64,000 nucleotides of DNA from Maea johnstoni (Eukaryota > Annelida > Polychaeta > Spionida > Magelonidae). The notes below the pieces were generated by a model. That model ran no database searches, had not been told where the DNA came from, and was given only the letters and a program-made list of their open reading frames with translations. Location: assembly GCA_963942565.1 (NCBI GenBank), contig OZ012690.1, positions 39,105,026 through 39,169,025 of the forward strand. Direction: 5' to 3'. The translations under genes were made by a program, and so were the position numbers. Shown here in pieces: positions 1-11,674 of this stretch; the first letter of the stretch is position 1, and each line of letters begins with the position of its first letter.

Positions 1-840
1 CAAGATTCTTAGAGTATTCCCACCCCTGCCAACCTTCCTACAAGAAGTATATTGATGTTTAAACACATCCTAAGACGCATTAAATAGAGGGGCCATTTTC
101 ATCTATTAATAGTTTATCTCAGGCTGTGTGGTACCCGTAAGTCATTAGCAGTAAGGTAACAGAGAATTATGCGGAGGCAAGAATATGAGATTCTTTAAAA
201 CATTTAGAATTATTTCCAATTATATAATTATTTCTTTTGGAATTTTTGTTAAAAATACGAAAAAAGATTATCTTCCAACTTTTAGTTTGCAAATCCTTGA
301 CACAAAGTCGGTGAAATCCAAAGTTATATCAACGTATGCATGTGTTTAACTTAATAAGGGCCTGCCGCCGCATGACTGTGCGGTGTAAGGCATTGCTATT
401 GACTGTTAGCTGTCTCTCACCACTGCTCAAGTTCAAACTCCATGTGAGAAAATTACCAGTGACTTGGGGTTAGTCGGTGGTTTTAGCCGGGTACTCCGGT
501 TACATCCGACAGTTACAACTGGCTGGTCACGACTTAGCCGAATGTGGCAGAAAAAGTGATGATAATCAAAATTCCAAATTGCAAATCAATGATCTTAGCA
601 AATCGTAAGGCAAATTAAGAAAAGTGGTCTGTCAGATCTATGAGTGTGGATATTTACAAAATGTCCATGATACTATAATTGAGGAAACATCTGTTAAACA
701 TCGAACCATCACAAGCAAACGCCTATGGCAATTCATCCGGGTAGCGCATGTTAATTAAATCAAGTTGCCTGCAGATATCTTTTTCGGACAAAAATTGATT
801 TCTGATGAGTTTTGGAAGCAACGATCAGCTCTCAGTACAA

Positions 841-912
841 GCCGTGATCGTATAGTGGTTAGTACCTCTCGTTGTGGCCGAGAAAACCCAGGTTCGAATC
901 CTGGTCACGGCA
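841..912 (+). tRNA. tRNA-His (GTG), array copy 1, reference copy
   Basis: The 72-nt gene folds as a standard cloverleaf: acceptor GCCGTGA/TCACGGC, D stem GTAT/GTAC, anticodon stem TCTCG/CGAGA around loop TTGTGGC, and T stem CCAGG/CCTGG around TTCGAAT. The anticodon is GTG, which reads histidine codons CAC and CAT. The discriminator is A73 and no CCA is encoded. The base before G1 is A, so the G-1 that histidyl-tRNA synthetase needs must be added after transcription, as Thg1 does in eukaryotes. The B box GGTTCGAATCC and the A-box region are intact. It matches my memory of animal cytosolic tRNA-His closely. An S spacer follows. Confidence 0.97.
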
Positions 913-951
913 GAGCTGAAATAGTCTCTGACATGGCAGAGCGAGCAAACA

Positions 952-968
952 TTTTTTCATATTTTTTT
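952..968 (+). terminator. Pol III terminator after tRNA-His copy 1 (prototype)
   Basis: T6 at 952-957 and T7 at 962-968 are the first long T runs after the gene, leaving a 39-nt trailer (913-951). The same two T runs and trailer follow nearly every full-length copy. Exceptions include the copy at 28,333 (first run interrupted by G), 40,251 (second run deleted) and 45,245 (first run only T4). Confidence 0.85.
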
Positions 969-1282
969 CAATTTTATATGACTTTAAGGCAACTATAATT
1001 ATTTGCTGGCAATTAAGACAATAGATATTTGAATCACAATTTTTCTTTATTTATTTGTTTTAAAAGGGCCCTAAAGGCTCACATACATATCAGCTTATAT
1101 GAAAGTAATACACTTCAAGAACAGGATGCTGCCCTTCTTTTTCTCTCAGTGATCCCACGAGGGGAGATTTTTCCATATTGCCATCATCCTGCTCAGCCCC
1201 TGGCAGCGACCATGTTTTTCAATTGGGTGGCAATCTGCCCCTTGGTCTGTGCTTCCTGCCCCTAGCTCTGTGCTTATAACAA

Positions 1283-1482
1283 TTGCTATTGACTGTTAGG
1301 TGTCTCTCACCACTGCTCAAGTTCAAACTCCATCCAGGGCATGTGAGAAAATTGCCAGTGACTTGGGGTTAGTCGGTGGTTTTTGCCGGGTACTCCGTTT
1401 ACATCCGACAGTTACAACTGGCTAGTCACGACTTTGCCGCAATTTGGCAGAAAAAGTGATGATAATCGAAAGTCCAAATTGC
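1283..1482 (+). repeat. 5'-truncated tRNA-derived SINE in the S spacer (prototype)
   Basis: The segment aligns with the SINE of the L spacer from ATTGCTATTGACTGTTAG through AAAAAGTGATGATAATCGAA, but the A-box head is missing. The B-box-like GTTCAAACTCC is present. It is repeated in every S spacer, so it was in the unit before amplification. Confidence 0.6.
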
Positions 1483-1740
1483 AAATCAATGTACTTAGCA
1501 AATTGTAAGGCACATTAAGAAAAGTGGTCTGTCAGATCTATGAGTGTGGATCTTTACAAAGTCCATGATACTATGATTGAGGAAACATATTTGTTAAACA
1601 TCTAACCATCACAAGGAAACGCCTATGGCAATTCATCCGGGTAGTGCATGTTAATTAAATCAAGTTGCCTGCAGATATCTTTTCCGGACAAAAATTGATT
1701 TCTGATGAGTTTTGGAAGCAACGATCAGCTCGCAGTACAA

Positions 1741-1812
1741 GCCGTGATCGTATAGTGGTTAGTACCTCTCGTTGTGGCCGAGAAAACCCAGGTTCGAATC
1801 CTGGTCACGGCA
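1741..1812 (+). tRNA. tRNA-His (GTG), copy 2
   Basis: All 72 positions equal copy 1. A second S spacer follows, which breaks the S/L alternation. Confidence 0.97.
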
Positions 1813-2640
1813 GAGCTGAAATAGTCTCTGACATGGCAGAGCGAGCAAACATTTTTTCATATTTTTTTCAATTTTATATGACTTTAAGGCAACTATAATT
1901 ATTTGCTGGCAATTAAGACAATAGATATTTGAATCACAATTTTTCTTTATTTATTTGTTTTAAAAGGGCCCTAAAGGCTCACATACATATCAGCTTATAT
2001 GAAAGTAATACACTTCAAGAACAGGATGCTGCCCTTCTTTTTCTCTCAGTGATCCCACGAGGGGAGATCTTTCCATATTGCCATCATCCTGCTCAGCCCC
2101 TGGCAGCGACCATGTTTTTCAATTGGGTGGCAATCTGCCCCTTGGTCTGTGCTTCCTGCCCCTAGCTCTGTGCTTATAACAATTGCTATTGACTGTTAGG
2201 TGTCTCTCACCACTGCTCAAGTTCAAACGCCATCCAGGGCATGTGAGAAAATTGCCAGTGACTTGGGGTTAGTCGGTGGTTTTTGCCGGGTACTCAGTTT
2301 ACATCCGACAGTTACAACTGGCTAGTCACGACTTTGCCGCAATTTGGCAGAAAAAGTGATGATAATCGAAAGTCCAAATTGCAAATCAATGTACTTAGCA
2401 AATTGTAAGGCACATTAAGAAAAGTGGTCTGTCAGATCTATGAGTGTGGATCTTTACAAAGTCCATGATACTATGATTGAGGAAACATATTTGTTAAACA
2501 TCGAACCATCACAAGCAAACGCCTATGGCAATTCATCCGGGTAGTGCATGTTAATTAAATCAAGTTGCCTGCAGATATCTTTTCCGGACAAAAATTGATT
2601 TCTGATGAGTTTTGGAAGCAACGATCAGCTCGCAGTACAA

Positions 2641-2712
2641 GCCGTGATCGTATAGTGGTTAGTACCTCTCGTTGTGGCCGAGAAAACCCAGGTTCGAATC
2701 CTGGTCACGGCA
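2641..2712 (+). tRNA. tRNA-His (GTG), copy 3
   Basis: All 72 positions equal copy 1. The first complete L spacer follows. Confidence 0.97.
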
Positions 2713-3944
2713 GAGCTGAAATAGTCTCTGACATGGCAGAGCGAGCAAACATTTTTTCATATTTTTTTCAATTTTATATGACTTTAAGACAGCTATTTTT
2801 ATTCATGGCAATTAAGACAATAGATATTTGAATCACAATTTTTTTAAATTTATTTGTGTTAAGACCAGGCACATATATTCAAGTATATGTAACCATTTGA
2901 ATCCATACTATACAAGTATTACTTCTGTTTGCCAGATCCTTGATAGGATATCAACATTCAAAATGACTCAATATTCACAAATTTATTCCATAGGCTACCT
3001 TTAGTCCGGTAAAATATGGTTCTAAATACATGCTTTACAAATAAGATAAATACAGTATTCCCTGTATAAAGGACAATTACACCATGAATCATACATAGGC
3101 CCAACAAGATTCTTAGAGTATTCCCACCCCTGCCAACCTTCCTACAAGAAGTATATTGATGTTTAAACACATCCTAAGACGCAATAAATAGAGGGGCCAT
3201 TTTCATCTATTAATAGTTTATCTCAGGCTGTGTGGTACCCGTAAGTCATTAGCAGTAAGGTAACAGAGAATTATGCGGAGGCAAGAATATGAGATTCTTT
3301 AAAACATTTAGAATTATTTCCAATTATATAATTATTTCTTTTGGAATTTTTGTTAAAAATACGAAAAAAGATTATCTTCCAACTTTTAGTTTGCAAATCC
3401 TTGACACAAAGTCGGTGAAATCCAAAGTTATATCAACGTATGCATGTGTTTAACTTAATAAGGGCCTGCCGCCGCATGACTGTGCGGTGTAAGGCATTGC
3501 TATTGACTGTTAGCTGTCTCTCACCACTGCTCAAGTTCAAACTCCATGTGAGAAAATTACCAGTGACTTGGGGTTAGTCGGTGGTTTTAGCCGGGTACTC
3601 CGGTTACATCCGACAGTTACAACTGGCTGGTCACGACTTAGCCGAATGTGGCAGAAAAAGTGATGATAATCAAAATTCCAAATTGCAAATCAATGATCTT
3701 AGCAAATCGTAAGGCAAATTAAGAAAAGTGGTCTGTCAGATCTATGAGTGTGGATATTTACAAAATGTCCATGATACTATAATTGAGGAAACATCTGTTA
3801 AACATCGAACCATCACAAGCAAACGCCTATGGCAATTCATCCGGGTAGCGCATGTTAATTAAATCAAGTTGCCTGCAGATATCTTTTTCGGACAAAAATT
3901 GATTTCTGATGAGTTTTGGAAGCAACGTTCAGCTCGCAGTACAA
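2713..3944 (+). repeat. Long (L) spacer, prototype
   Basis: In order: the tRNA trailer and T runs; an L-only AT-rich block (about 2790-3460); a tRNA-derived SINE with its head (3465-3688); and the upstream flank of the next gene. L and S share both ends, so they are paralogous spacers that differ in their middle. The 70-residue minus-strand reading frame at 2958-3170 recurs in the first units but not in later ones, so I do not count it as a gene. Confidence 0.85.
3465..3688 (+). repeat. tRNA-derived SINE in the L spacer (prototype)
   Basis: A tRNA-like head starts at CCTGCC and contains an A-box-like GTGCGGTGTAAGGC and a B-box-like GTTCAAACTCC. A body with GGTTAGTCGGTGG and CCGGGTACTCCGG follows, and the element ends near AAAAAGTGATGATAATC. 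The stand-alone minus-strand element at 50,612-50,807 aligns from CCTGCC to this same 3' end, which defines the family. It is present in every complete L spacer. Family name unknown; the GGGTACTCCGG core resembles invertebrate SINE bodies. Confidence 0.65.
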
Positions 3945-4016
3945 GCCGTGATCGTATAGTGGTTAGTACCTCTCGTTGTGGCCGAGAAAACCCAGGTTCG
4001 AATCCTGGTCACGGCA
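3945..4016 (+). tRNA. tRNA-His (GTG), copy 4
   Basis: Consensus sequence; lies 1304 bp after copy 3; S spacer follows. Confidence 0.97.
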
Positions 4017-4844
4017 GAGCTGAAATAGTCTCTGACATGGCAGAGCGAGCAAACATTTTTTCATATTTTTTTCAATTTTATATGACTTTAAGGCAACTAT
4101 AATTATTTGCTGGCAATTAAGACAATAGATATTTGAATCACAATTTTTCTTTATTTATTTGTTTTAAAAGGGCCCTAAAGGCTCACATACATATCAGCTT
4201 ATATGAAAGTAATACACTTCAAGAACAGGATGCTGCCCTTCTTTTTCTCTCAGTGATCCCACGAGGGGAGATTTTTCCATATTGCCATCATCCTGCTCAG
4301 CCCCTGGCAGCGACCATGTTTTTCAATTGGGTGGCAATCTGCCCCTTGGTCTGTGCTTCCTGCCCCTAGCTCTGTGCTTATAACAATTGCTATTGACTGT
4401 TAGGTGTCTCTCACCACTGCTCAAGTTCAAACTCCATCCAGGGCATGTGAGAAAATTGCCAGTGACTTGGGGTTAGTCGGTGGTTTTTGCCGGGTACTCC
4501 GTTTACATCCGACAGTTACAACTGGCTAGTCACGACTTTGCCGCAATTTGGCAGAAAAAGTGATGATAATCGAAAGTCCAAATTGCAAATCAATGTACTT
4601 AGCAAATTGTAAGGCACATTAAGAAAAGTGGTCTGTCAGATCTATGAGTGTGGATCTTTACAAAGTCCATGATACTATGATTGAGGAAACATATTTGTTA
4701 AACATCGAACCATCACAAGCAAACGCCTATGGCAATTCATCCGGGTAGTGCATGTTAATTAAATCAAGTTGCCTGCAGATATCTTTTCCGGACAAAAATT
4801 GATTTCTGATGAGTTTTGGAAGCAACGATCAGCTCGCAGTACAA

Positions 4845-4916
4845 GCCGTGATCGTATAGTGGTTAGTACCTCTCGTTGTGGCCGAGAAAACCCAGGTTCG
4901 AATCCTGGTCACGGCA
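4845..4916 (+). tRNA. tRNA-His (GTG), copy 5
   Basis: Consensus sequence; L spacer follows. Its trailer has GGCAGGG in place of GGCAGAG. Confidence 0.97.
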
Positions 4917-6148
4917 GAGCTGAAATAGTCTCTGACATGGCAGGGCGAGCAAACATTTTTTCATATTTTTTTCAATTTTATATGACTTTAAGACAACTAT
5001 TTTTATTCATGGCAATTAAGACAATAGATATTTGAATCACAATTTTTAAAAATTTATTTGTGTTAAGACCAGGCACATATATTCAAGTATATGTAACCAT
5101 TTGAATCCATACTATACAAGTATTACTTCTGTTTGCCGGATCCTTGATAGGATATCAACATTCAAAATGACTCAATATTCACAAATTTATTCCATAGGCT
5201 ACCTTTAGTCCGGTAAAATATGGTTCTAAATACATGCTTTACAAATAAGATAAATACAGTATTCCCTGTATAAAGGACAATTACACCATGAATCATACAT
5301 AGGCCCAACAAGATTCTTAGAGTATTCCCACCCCTGCCAACCTTCCTACAAGAAGTATATTGATGTTTAAACACATCCTAAGACGCAATAAATAGAGGGG
5401 CCATTTTCATCTATTAATAGTTTATCTCAGGCTGTGTGGTACCCGTAAGTCATTAGCAGTAAGGTAACAGAGAATTATGCGGAGGCAAGAATATGAGATT
5501 CTTTAAAACATTTAGAATTATTTCCAATTATATAATTATTTCTTTTGGAATTTTTGTTAAAAATACGAAAAAAGATTATCTTCCAACTTTTAGTTTGCAA
5601 ATCCTTGACACAAAGTCGGTGAAATCCAAAGTTATATCAACGTATGCATGTGTTTAACTTAATAAGGGCCTGCCGCCGCATGACTGTGCGGTGTAAGGCA
5701 TTGCTATTGACTGTTAGCTGTCTCTCACCACTGCTCAAGTTCAAACTCCATGTGAGAAAATTACCAGTGACTTGGGGTTAGTCGGTGGTTTTAGCCGGGT
5801 ACTCCGGTTACATCCGACAGTTACAACTGGCTGGTCACGACTTAGCCGAATGTGGCAGAAAAAGTGATGATAATCAAAATTCCAAATTGCAAATCAATGA
5901 TCTTAGCAAATCGTAAGGCAAATTAAGAAAAGTGGTCTGTCAGATCTATGAGTGTGGATATTTACAAAATGTCCATGATACTATAATTGAGGAAACATCT
6001 GTTAAACATCGAACCATCACAAGCAAACGCCTATGGCAATTCATCCGGGTAGCGCATGTTAATTAAATCAAGTTGCCTGCAGATATCTTTTTCGGACAAA
6101 AATTGATTTCTGATGAGTTTTGGAAGCAACGTTCAGCTCGCAGTACAA

Positions 6149-6220
6149 GCCGTGATCGTATAGTGGTTAGTACCTCTCGTTGTGGCCGAGAAAACCCAGG
6201 TTCGAATCCTGGTCACGGCA
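6149..6220 (+). tRNA. tRNA-His (GTG), copy 6
   Basis: Consensus sequence; S spacer follows. Confidence 0.97.
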
Positions 6221-7048
6221 GAGCTGAAATAGTCTCTGACATGGCAGAGCGAGCAAACATTTTTTCATATTTTTTTCAATTTTATATGACTTTAAGGCAA
6301 CTATAATTATTTGCTGGCAATTAAGACAATAGATATTTGAATCACAATTTTTCTTTATTTATTTGTTTTAAAAGGGCCCTAAAGGCTCACATACATATCA
6401 GCTTATATGAAAGTAATACACTTCAAGAACAGGATGCTGCCCTTCTTTTTCTCTCAGTGATCCCACGAGGGGAGATTTTTCCATATTGCCATCATCCTGC
6501 TCAGCCCCTGGCAGCGACCATGTTTTTCAATTGGGTGGCAATCTGCCCCTTGGTCTGTGCTTCCTGCCCCTAGCTCTGTGCTTATAACAATTGCTATTGA
6601 CTGTTAGGTGTCTCTCACCACTGCTCAAGTTCAAACTCCATCCAGGGCATGTGAGAAAATTGCCAGTGACTTGGGGTTAGTCGGTGGTTTTTGCCGGGTA
6701 CTACGTTTACATCCGACAGTTACAACTGGCTAGTCACGACTTTGCCGCAATTTGGCAGAAAAAGTGATGATAATCGAAAGTCCAAATTGCAAATCAATGT
6801 ACTTAGCAAATTGTAAGGCACATTAAGAAAAGTGGTCTGTCAGATCTATGAGTGTGGATCTTTACAAAGTCCATGATACTATGATTGAGGAAACATATTT
6901 GTTAAACATCGAACCATCACAAGCAAAAGCCTATGGCAATTCATCCGGGTAGTGCATGTTAATTAAATCAAGTTGCCTGCAGATATCTTTTCCGGACAAA
7001 AATTGATTTCTGATGAGTTTTGGAAGCAACGATCAGCTCGCAGTACAA

Positions 7049-7120
7049 GCCGTGATCGTATAGTGGTTAGTACCTCTCGTTGTGGCCGAGAAAACCCAGG
7101 TTCGAATCCTGGTCACGGCA
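7049..7120 (+). tRNA. tRNA-His (GTG), copy 7
   Basis: Consensus sequence; L spacer follows. Confidence 0.97.
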
Positions 7121-8352
7121 GAGCTGAAATAGTCTCTGACATGGCAGAGCGAGCAAACATTTTTTCATATTTTTTTCAATTTTATATGACTTTAAGACAA
7201 CTATTTTTATTCATGGCAATTAAGACAATAGATATTTGAATCACAATTTTTTAAAATTTATTTGTGTTAAGACCAGGCACATATATTCAAGTATATGTAA
7301 CCATTTGAATCCATACTATACAAGTATTACTTCTGTTTGCCGGATCCTTGATAGGATATCAACATTCAAAATGACTCAATATTCACAAATTTATTCCATA
7401 GGCTACCTTTAGTCCAGTAAAATATGGTTCTAAATACATGCTTTACAAATAAGATAAATACAGTATTCCCTGTATAAAGGACAATTACACCATGAATCAT
7501 ACATAGGCCCAACAAGATTCTTAGAGTATTCCCACCCCTGCCAACCTTCCTACAAGAAGTATATTGATGTTTAAACACATCCTAAGACGCAATAAATAGA
7601 GGGGCCATTTTCATCTATTAATAGTTTATCTCAGGCTGTGTGGTACCCGTAAGTCATTAGCAGTAAGGTAACAGAGAATTATGCGGAGGCAAGAATATGA
7701 GATTCTTTAAAACATTTAGAATTATTTCCAATTATATAATTATTTCTTTTTGAATTTTTGTTAAAAATACGAAAAAAGATTATCTTCCAACTTTTAGTTT
7801 GCAAATCCTTGACACAAAGTCGGTGAAATCCAAAGTTATATCAACGTATGCATGTGTTTAACTTAATAAGGGCCTGCCGCCGCATGACTGTGCGGTGTAA
7901 GGCATTGCTATTGACTGTTAGCTGTCTCTCACCACTGCTCAAGTTCAAACTCCATGTGAGAAAATTACCAGTGACTTGGGGTTAGTCGGTGGTTTTAGCC
8001 GGGTACTCCGGTTACATCCGACAGTTACAACTGGCTGGTCACGACTTAGCCGAATGTGGCAGAAAAAGTGATGATAATCAAAATTCCAAATTGCAAATCA
8101 ATGATCTTAGCAAATCGTAAGGCAAATTAAGAAAAGTGGTCTGTCAGATCTATGAGTGTGGATATTTACAAAATGTCTATGATACTATAATTGAGGAAAC
8201 ATCTGTTAAACATCGAACCATCACAAGCAAACGCCTATGGCAATTCATCCGGGTAGTGCATGTTAATTAAATCAAGTTGCCTGCAGATATCTTTTCCGGA
8301 CAAAAATTGATTTCTGATGAGTTTTGGAAGCAACGATCAGCTCGCAGTACAA

Positions 8353-8424
8353 GCCGTGATCGTATAGTGGTTAGTACCTCTCGTTGTGGCCGAGAAAACC
8401 CAGGTTCGAATCCTGGTCACGGCA
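8353..8424 (+). tRNA. tRNA-His (GTG), copy 8
   Basis: Consensus sequence; S spacer follows. Its 5' flank carries the TTTTCCGG variant usually seen before L-followed genes, as in copy 2. Confidence 0.97.
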
Positions 8425-9252
8425 GAGCTGAAATAGTCTCTGACATGGCAGAGCGAGCAAACATTTTTTCATATTTTTTTCAATTTTATATGACTTTAAG
8501 GCAACTATAATTATTTGCTGGCAATTAAGACAATAGATATTTGAATCACAATTTTTCTTTATTTATTTGTTTTAAAAGGGCCCTAAAGGCTCACATACAT
8601 ATCAGCTTATATGAAAGTAATACACTTCAAGAACAGGATGCTGCCCTTCTTTTTCTCTCAGTGATCCCACGAGGGGAGATCTTTCCATATTGCCATCATC
8701 CTGCTCAGCCCCTGGCAGCGACCATGTTTTTCAATTGGGTGGCAATCTGCCCCTTGGTCTGTGCTTCCTGCCCCTAGCTCTGTGCTTATAACAATTGCTA
8801 TTGACTGTTAGGTGTCTCTCACCACTGCTCAAGTTCAAACGCCATCCAGGGCATGTGAGAAAATTGCCAGTGACTTGGGGTTAGTCGGTGGTTTTTGCCG
8901 GGTACTCCGTTTACATCCGACAGTTACAACTGGCTAGTCACGACTTTGCCGCAATTTGGCAGAAAAAGTGATGATAATCGAAAGTCCAAATTGCAAATCA
9001 ATGTACTTAGCAAATTGTAAGGCACATTAAGAAAAGTGGTCTGTCAGATCTATGAGTGTGGATCTTTACAAAGTCCATGATACTATGATTGAGGAAACAT
9101 ATTTGTTAAACATCGAACCATCACAAGCAAACGCCTATGGCAATTCATCCGGGTAGTGCATGTTAATTAAATCAAGTTGCCTGCAGATATCTTTTCCGGA
9201 CAAAAATTGATTTCTGATGAGTTTTGGAAGCAACGATCAGCTCGCAGTACAA

Positions 9253-9324
9253 GCCGTGATCGTATAGTGGTTAGTACCTCTCGTTGTGGCCGAGAAAACC
9301 CAGGTTCGAATCCTGGTCACGGCA
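9253..9324 (+). tRNA. tRNA-His (GTG), copy 9
   Basis: Consensus gene. The S spacer that follows is cut short after about 122 bp, where it joins the 3' piece of another tRNA gene at 9447. Confidence 0.97.
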
Positions 9325-9446
9325 GAGCTGAAATAGTCTCTGACATGGCAGAGCGAGCAAACATTTTTTCATATTTTTTTCAATTTTATATGACTTTAAG
9401 GCAACTATAATTATTTGCTGGCAATTAAGACAATAGATATTTGAAT

Positions 9447-9470
9447 CAGGTTCGAATCCTGGTCACGGCA
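9447..9470 (+). pseudogene. Truncated tRNA-His: T arm and 3' acceptor strand only
   Basis: Only the last 24 nt of the gene remain, from CAGGTTCGAATCC to CACGGCA, joined directly to S-spacer sequence ending TTTGAATCA. Normal 900-bp spacing predicts this point 754 bp further on, so a 754-bp deletion removed the rest of the S spacer and the first two thirds of the gene. The junction has 2 bp of shared CA. A normal trailer, T runs and L spacer follow. It still carries a B box but lacks the A box and anticodon. Confidence 0.95.
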
Positions 9471-10702
9471 GAGCTGAAATAGTCTCTGACATGGCAGAGC
9501 GAGCAAACATTTTTTCATATTTTTTTCAATTTTATATGACTTTAAGACAGCTATTTTTATTCATGGCAATTAAGACAATAGATATTTGAATCACAATTTT
9601 TTTAAATTTATTTGTGTTAAGACCAGGCACATATATTCAAGTATATGTAACCATTTGAATCCATACTATACAAGTATTACTTCTGTTTGCCAGATCCTTG
9701 ATAGGATATCAACATTCAAAATGACTCAATATTCACAAATTTATTCCATAGGCTACCTTTAGTCCGGTAAAATATGGTTCTAAATACATGCTTTACAAAT
9801 AAGATAAATACAGTATTCCCTGTATAAAGGACAATTACACCATGAATCATACATAGGCCCAACAAGATTCTTAGAGTATTCCCACCCCTGCCAACCTTCC
9901 TACAAGAAGTATATTGATGTTTAAACACATCCTAAGACGCAATAAATAGAGGGGCCATTTTCATCTATTAATAGTTTATCTCAGGCTGTGTGGTACCCGT
10001 AAGTCATTAGCAGTAAGGTAACAGAGAATTATGCGGAGGCAAGAATATGAGATTCTTTAAAACATTTAGAATTATTTCCAATTATATAATTATTTCTTTT
10101 GGAATTTTTGTTAAAAATACGAAAAAAGATTATCTTCCAACTTTTAGTTTGCAAATCCTTGACACAAAGTCGGTGAAATCCAAAGTTATATCAACGTATG
10201 CATGTGTTTAACTTAATAAGGGCCTGCCGCCGCATGACTGTGCGGTGTAAGGCATTGCTATTGACTGTTAGCTGTCTCTCACCACTGCTCAAGTTCAAAC
10301 TCCATGTGAGAAAATTACCAGTGACTTGGGGTTAGTCGGTGGTTTTAGCCGGGTACTCCGGTTACATCCGACAGTTACAACTGGCTGGTCACGACTTAGC
10401 CGAATGTGGCAGAAAAAGTGATGATAATCAAAATTCCAAATTGCAAATCAATGATCTTAGCAAATCGTAAGGCAAATTAAGAAAAGTGGTCTGTCAGATC
10501 TATGAGTGTGGATATTTACAAAATGTCCATGATACTATAATTGAGGAAACATCTGTCAAACATCGAACCATCACAAGCAAACGCCTATGGCAATTCATCC
10601 GGGTAGCGCATGTTAATTAAATCAAGTTGCCTGCAGATATCTTTTTCGGACAAAAATTGATTTCTGATGAGTTTTGGAAGCAACGTTCAGCTCGCAGTAC
10701 AA

Positions 10703-10774
10703 GCCGTGATCGTATAGTGGTTAGTACCTCTCGTTGTGGCCGAGAAAACCCAGGTTCGAATCCTGGTCACGGCA
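10703..10774 (+). tRNA. tRNA-His (GTG), copy 10 (full length)
   Basis: Consensus sequence; S spacer follows. Confidence 0.97.
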
Positions 10775-11602
10775 GAGCTGAAATAGTCTCTGACATGGCA
10801 GAGCGAGCAAACATTTTTTCATATTTTTTTCAATTTTATATGACTTTAAGGCAACTATAATTATTTGCTGGCAATTAAGACAATAGATATTTGAATCACA
10901 ATTTTTCTTTATTTATTTGTTTTAAAAGGGCCCTAAAGGCTCACATACATATCAGCTTATATGAAAGTAATACACTTCAAGAACAGGATGCTGCCCTTCT
11001 TTTTCTCTCAGTGATCCCACGAGGGGAGATTTTTCCATATTGCCATCATCCTGCTCAGCCCCTGGCATCGACCATGTTTTTCAATTGGGTGGCAATCTGC
11101 CCCTTGGTCTGTGCTTCCTGCCCCTAGCTCTGTGCTTATAACAATTGCTATTGACTGTTAGGTGTCTCTCACCACTGCTCAAGTTCAAACTCCATCCAGG
11201 GCATGTGAGAAAATTGCCAGTGACTTGGGGTTAGTCGGTGGTTTTTGCCGGGTACTCCGTTTACATCCGACAGTTACAACTGGCCAGTCACGACTTTGCC
11301 GCAATTTGGCAGAAAAAGTGATGATAATCGAAAGTCCAAATTGCAAATCAATGTACTTAGCAAATTGTAAGGCACATTAAGAAAAGTGGTCTGTCAGATC
11401 TATGAGTGTGGATCTTTACAAAGTCCATGATACTATGATTGAGGAAACATATTTGTTAAACATCGAACCATCACAAGCAAACGCCTATGGCAATTCATCC
11501 GGGTAGTGCATGTTAATTAAATCAAGTTGCCTGCAGATATCTTTTCCGGACAAAAATTGATTTCTGATGAGTTTTGGAAGCAACGATCAGCTCGCAGTAC
11601 AA

Positions 11603-11674
11603 GCCGTGATCGTATAGTGGTTAGTACCTCTCGTTGTGGCCGAGAAAACCCAGGTTCGAATCCTGGTCACGGCA
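11603..11674 (+). tRNA. tRNA-His (GTG), copy 11
   Basis: Consensus sequence; L spacer follows. Shares the GGCAGGG trailer variant with the copy at 4845, linking the two units. Confidence 0.97.

Larger units (their letters stand above)
913..1740 (+). repeat. Short (S) spacer, prototype
   Basis: In order: the 39-nt tRNA trailer and T runs; a block shared with the L spacer; an S-only block (about 990-1280) with a GGGCCC site and a pyrimidine-rich CTTCTTTTTCTCTCAG stretch; a 5'-truncated SINE (1283-1482); and a 260-bp upstream flank for the next gene. I find no second RNA gene (no 5S, U1, U2 or U6 match) and no coding sequence with independent support. S spacers follow copies at 841, 1741, 3945, 6149, 8353, 10703, 12907, 15111, 17315, 19520, 21724, 23928, 26131, 28333, 30538, 32742, 34946, 37149, 39351 and 41549. 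Confidence 0.85.

Noticed and set aside
913-3944. A second RNA gene (5S, U1, U2, U6) hidden in the spacers
   Set aside because: I looked for their conserved boxes by eye and found none; only the degenerate SINE heads resemble a Pol III gene.
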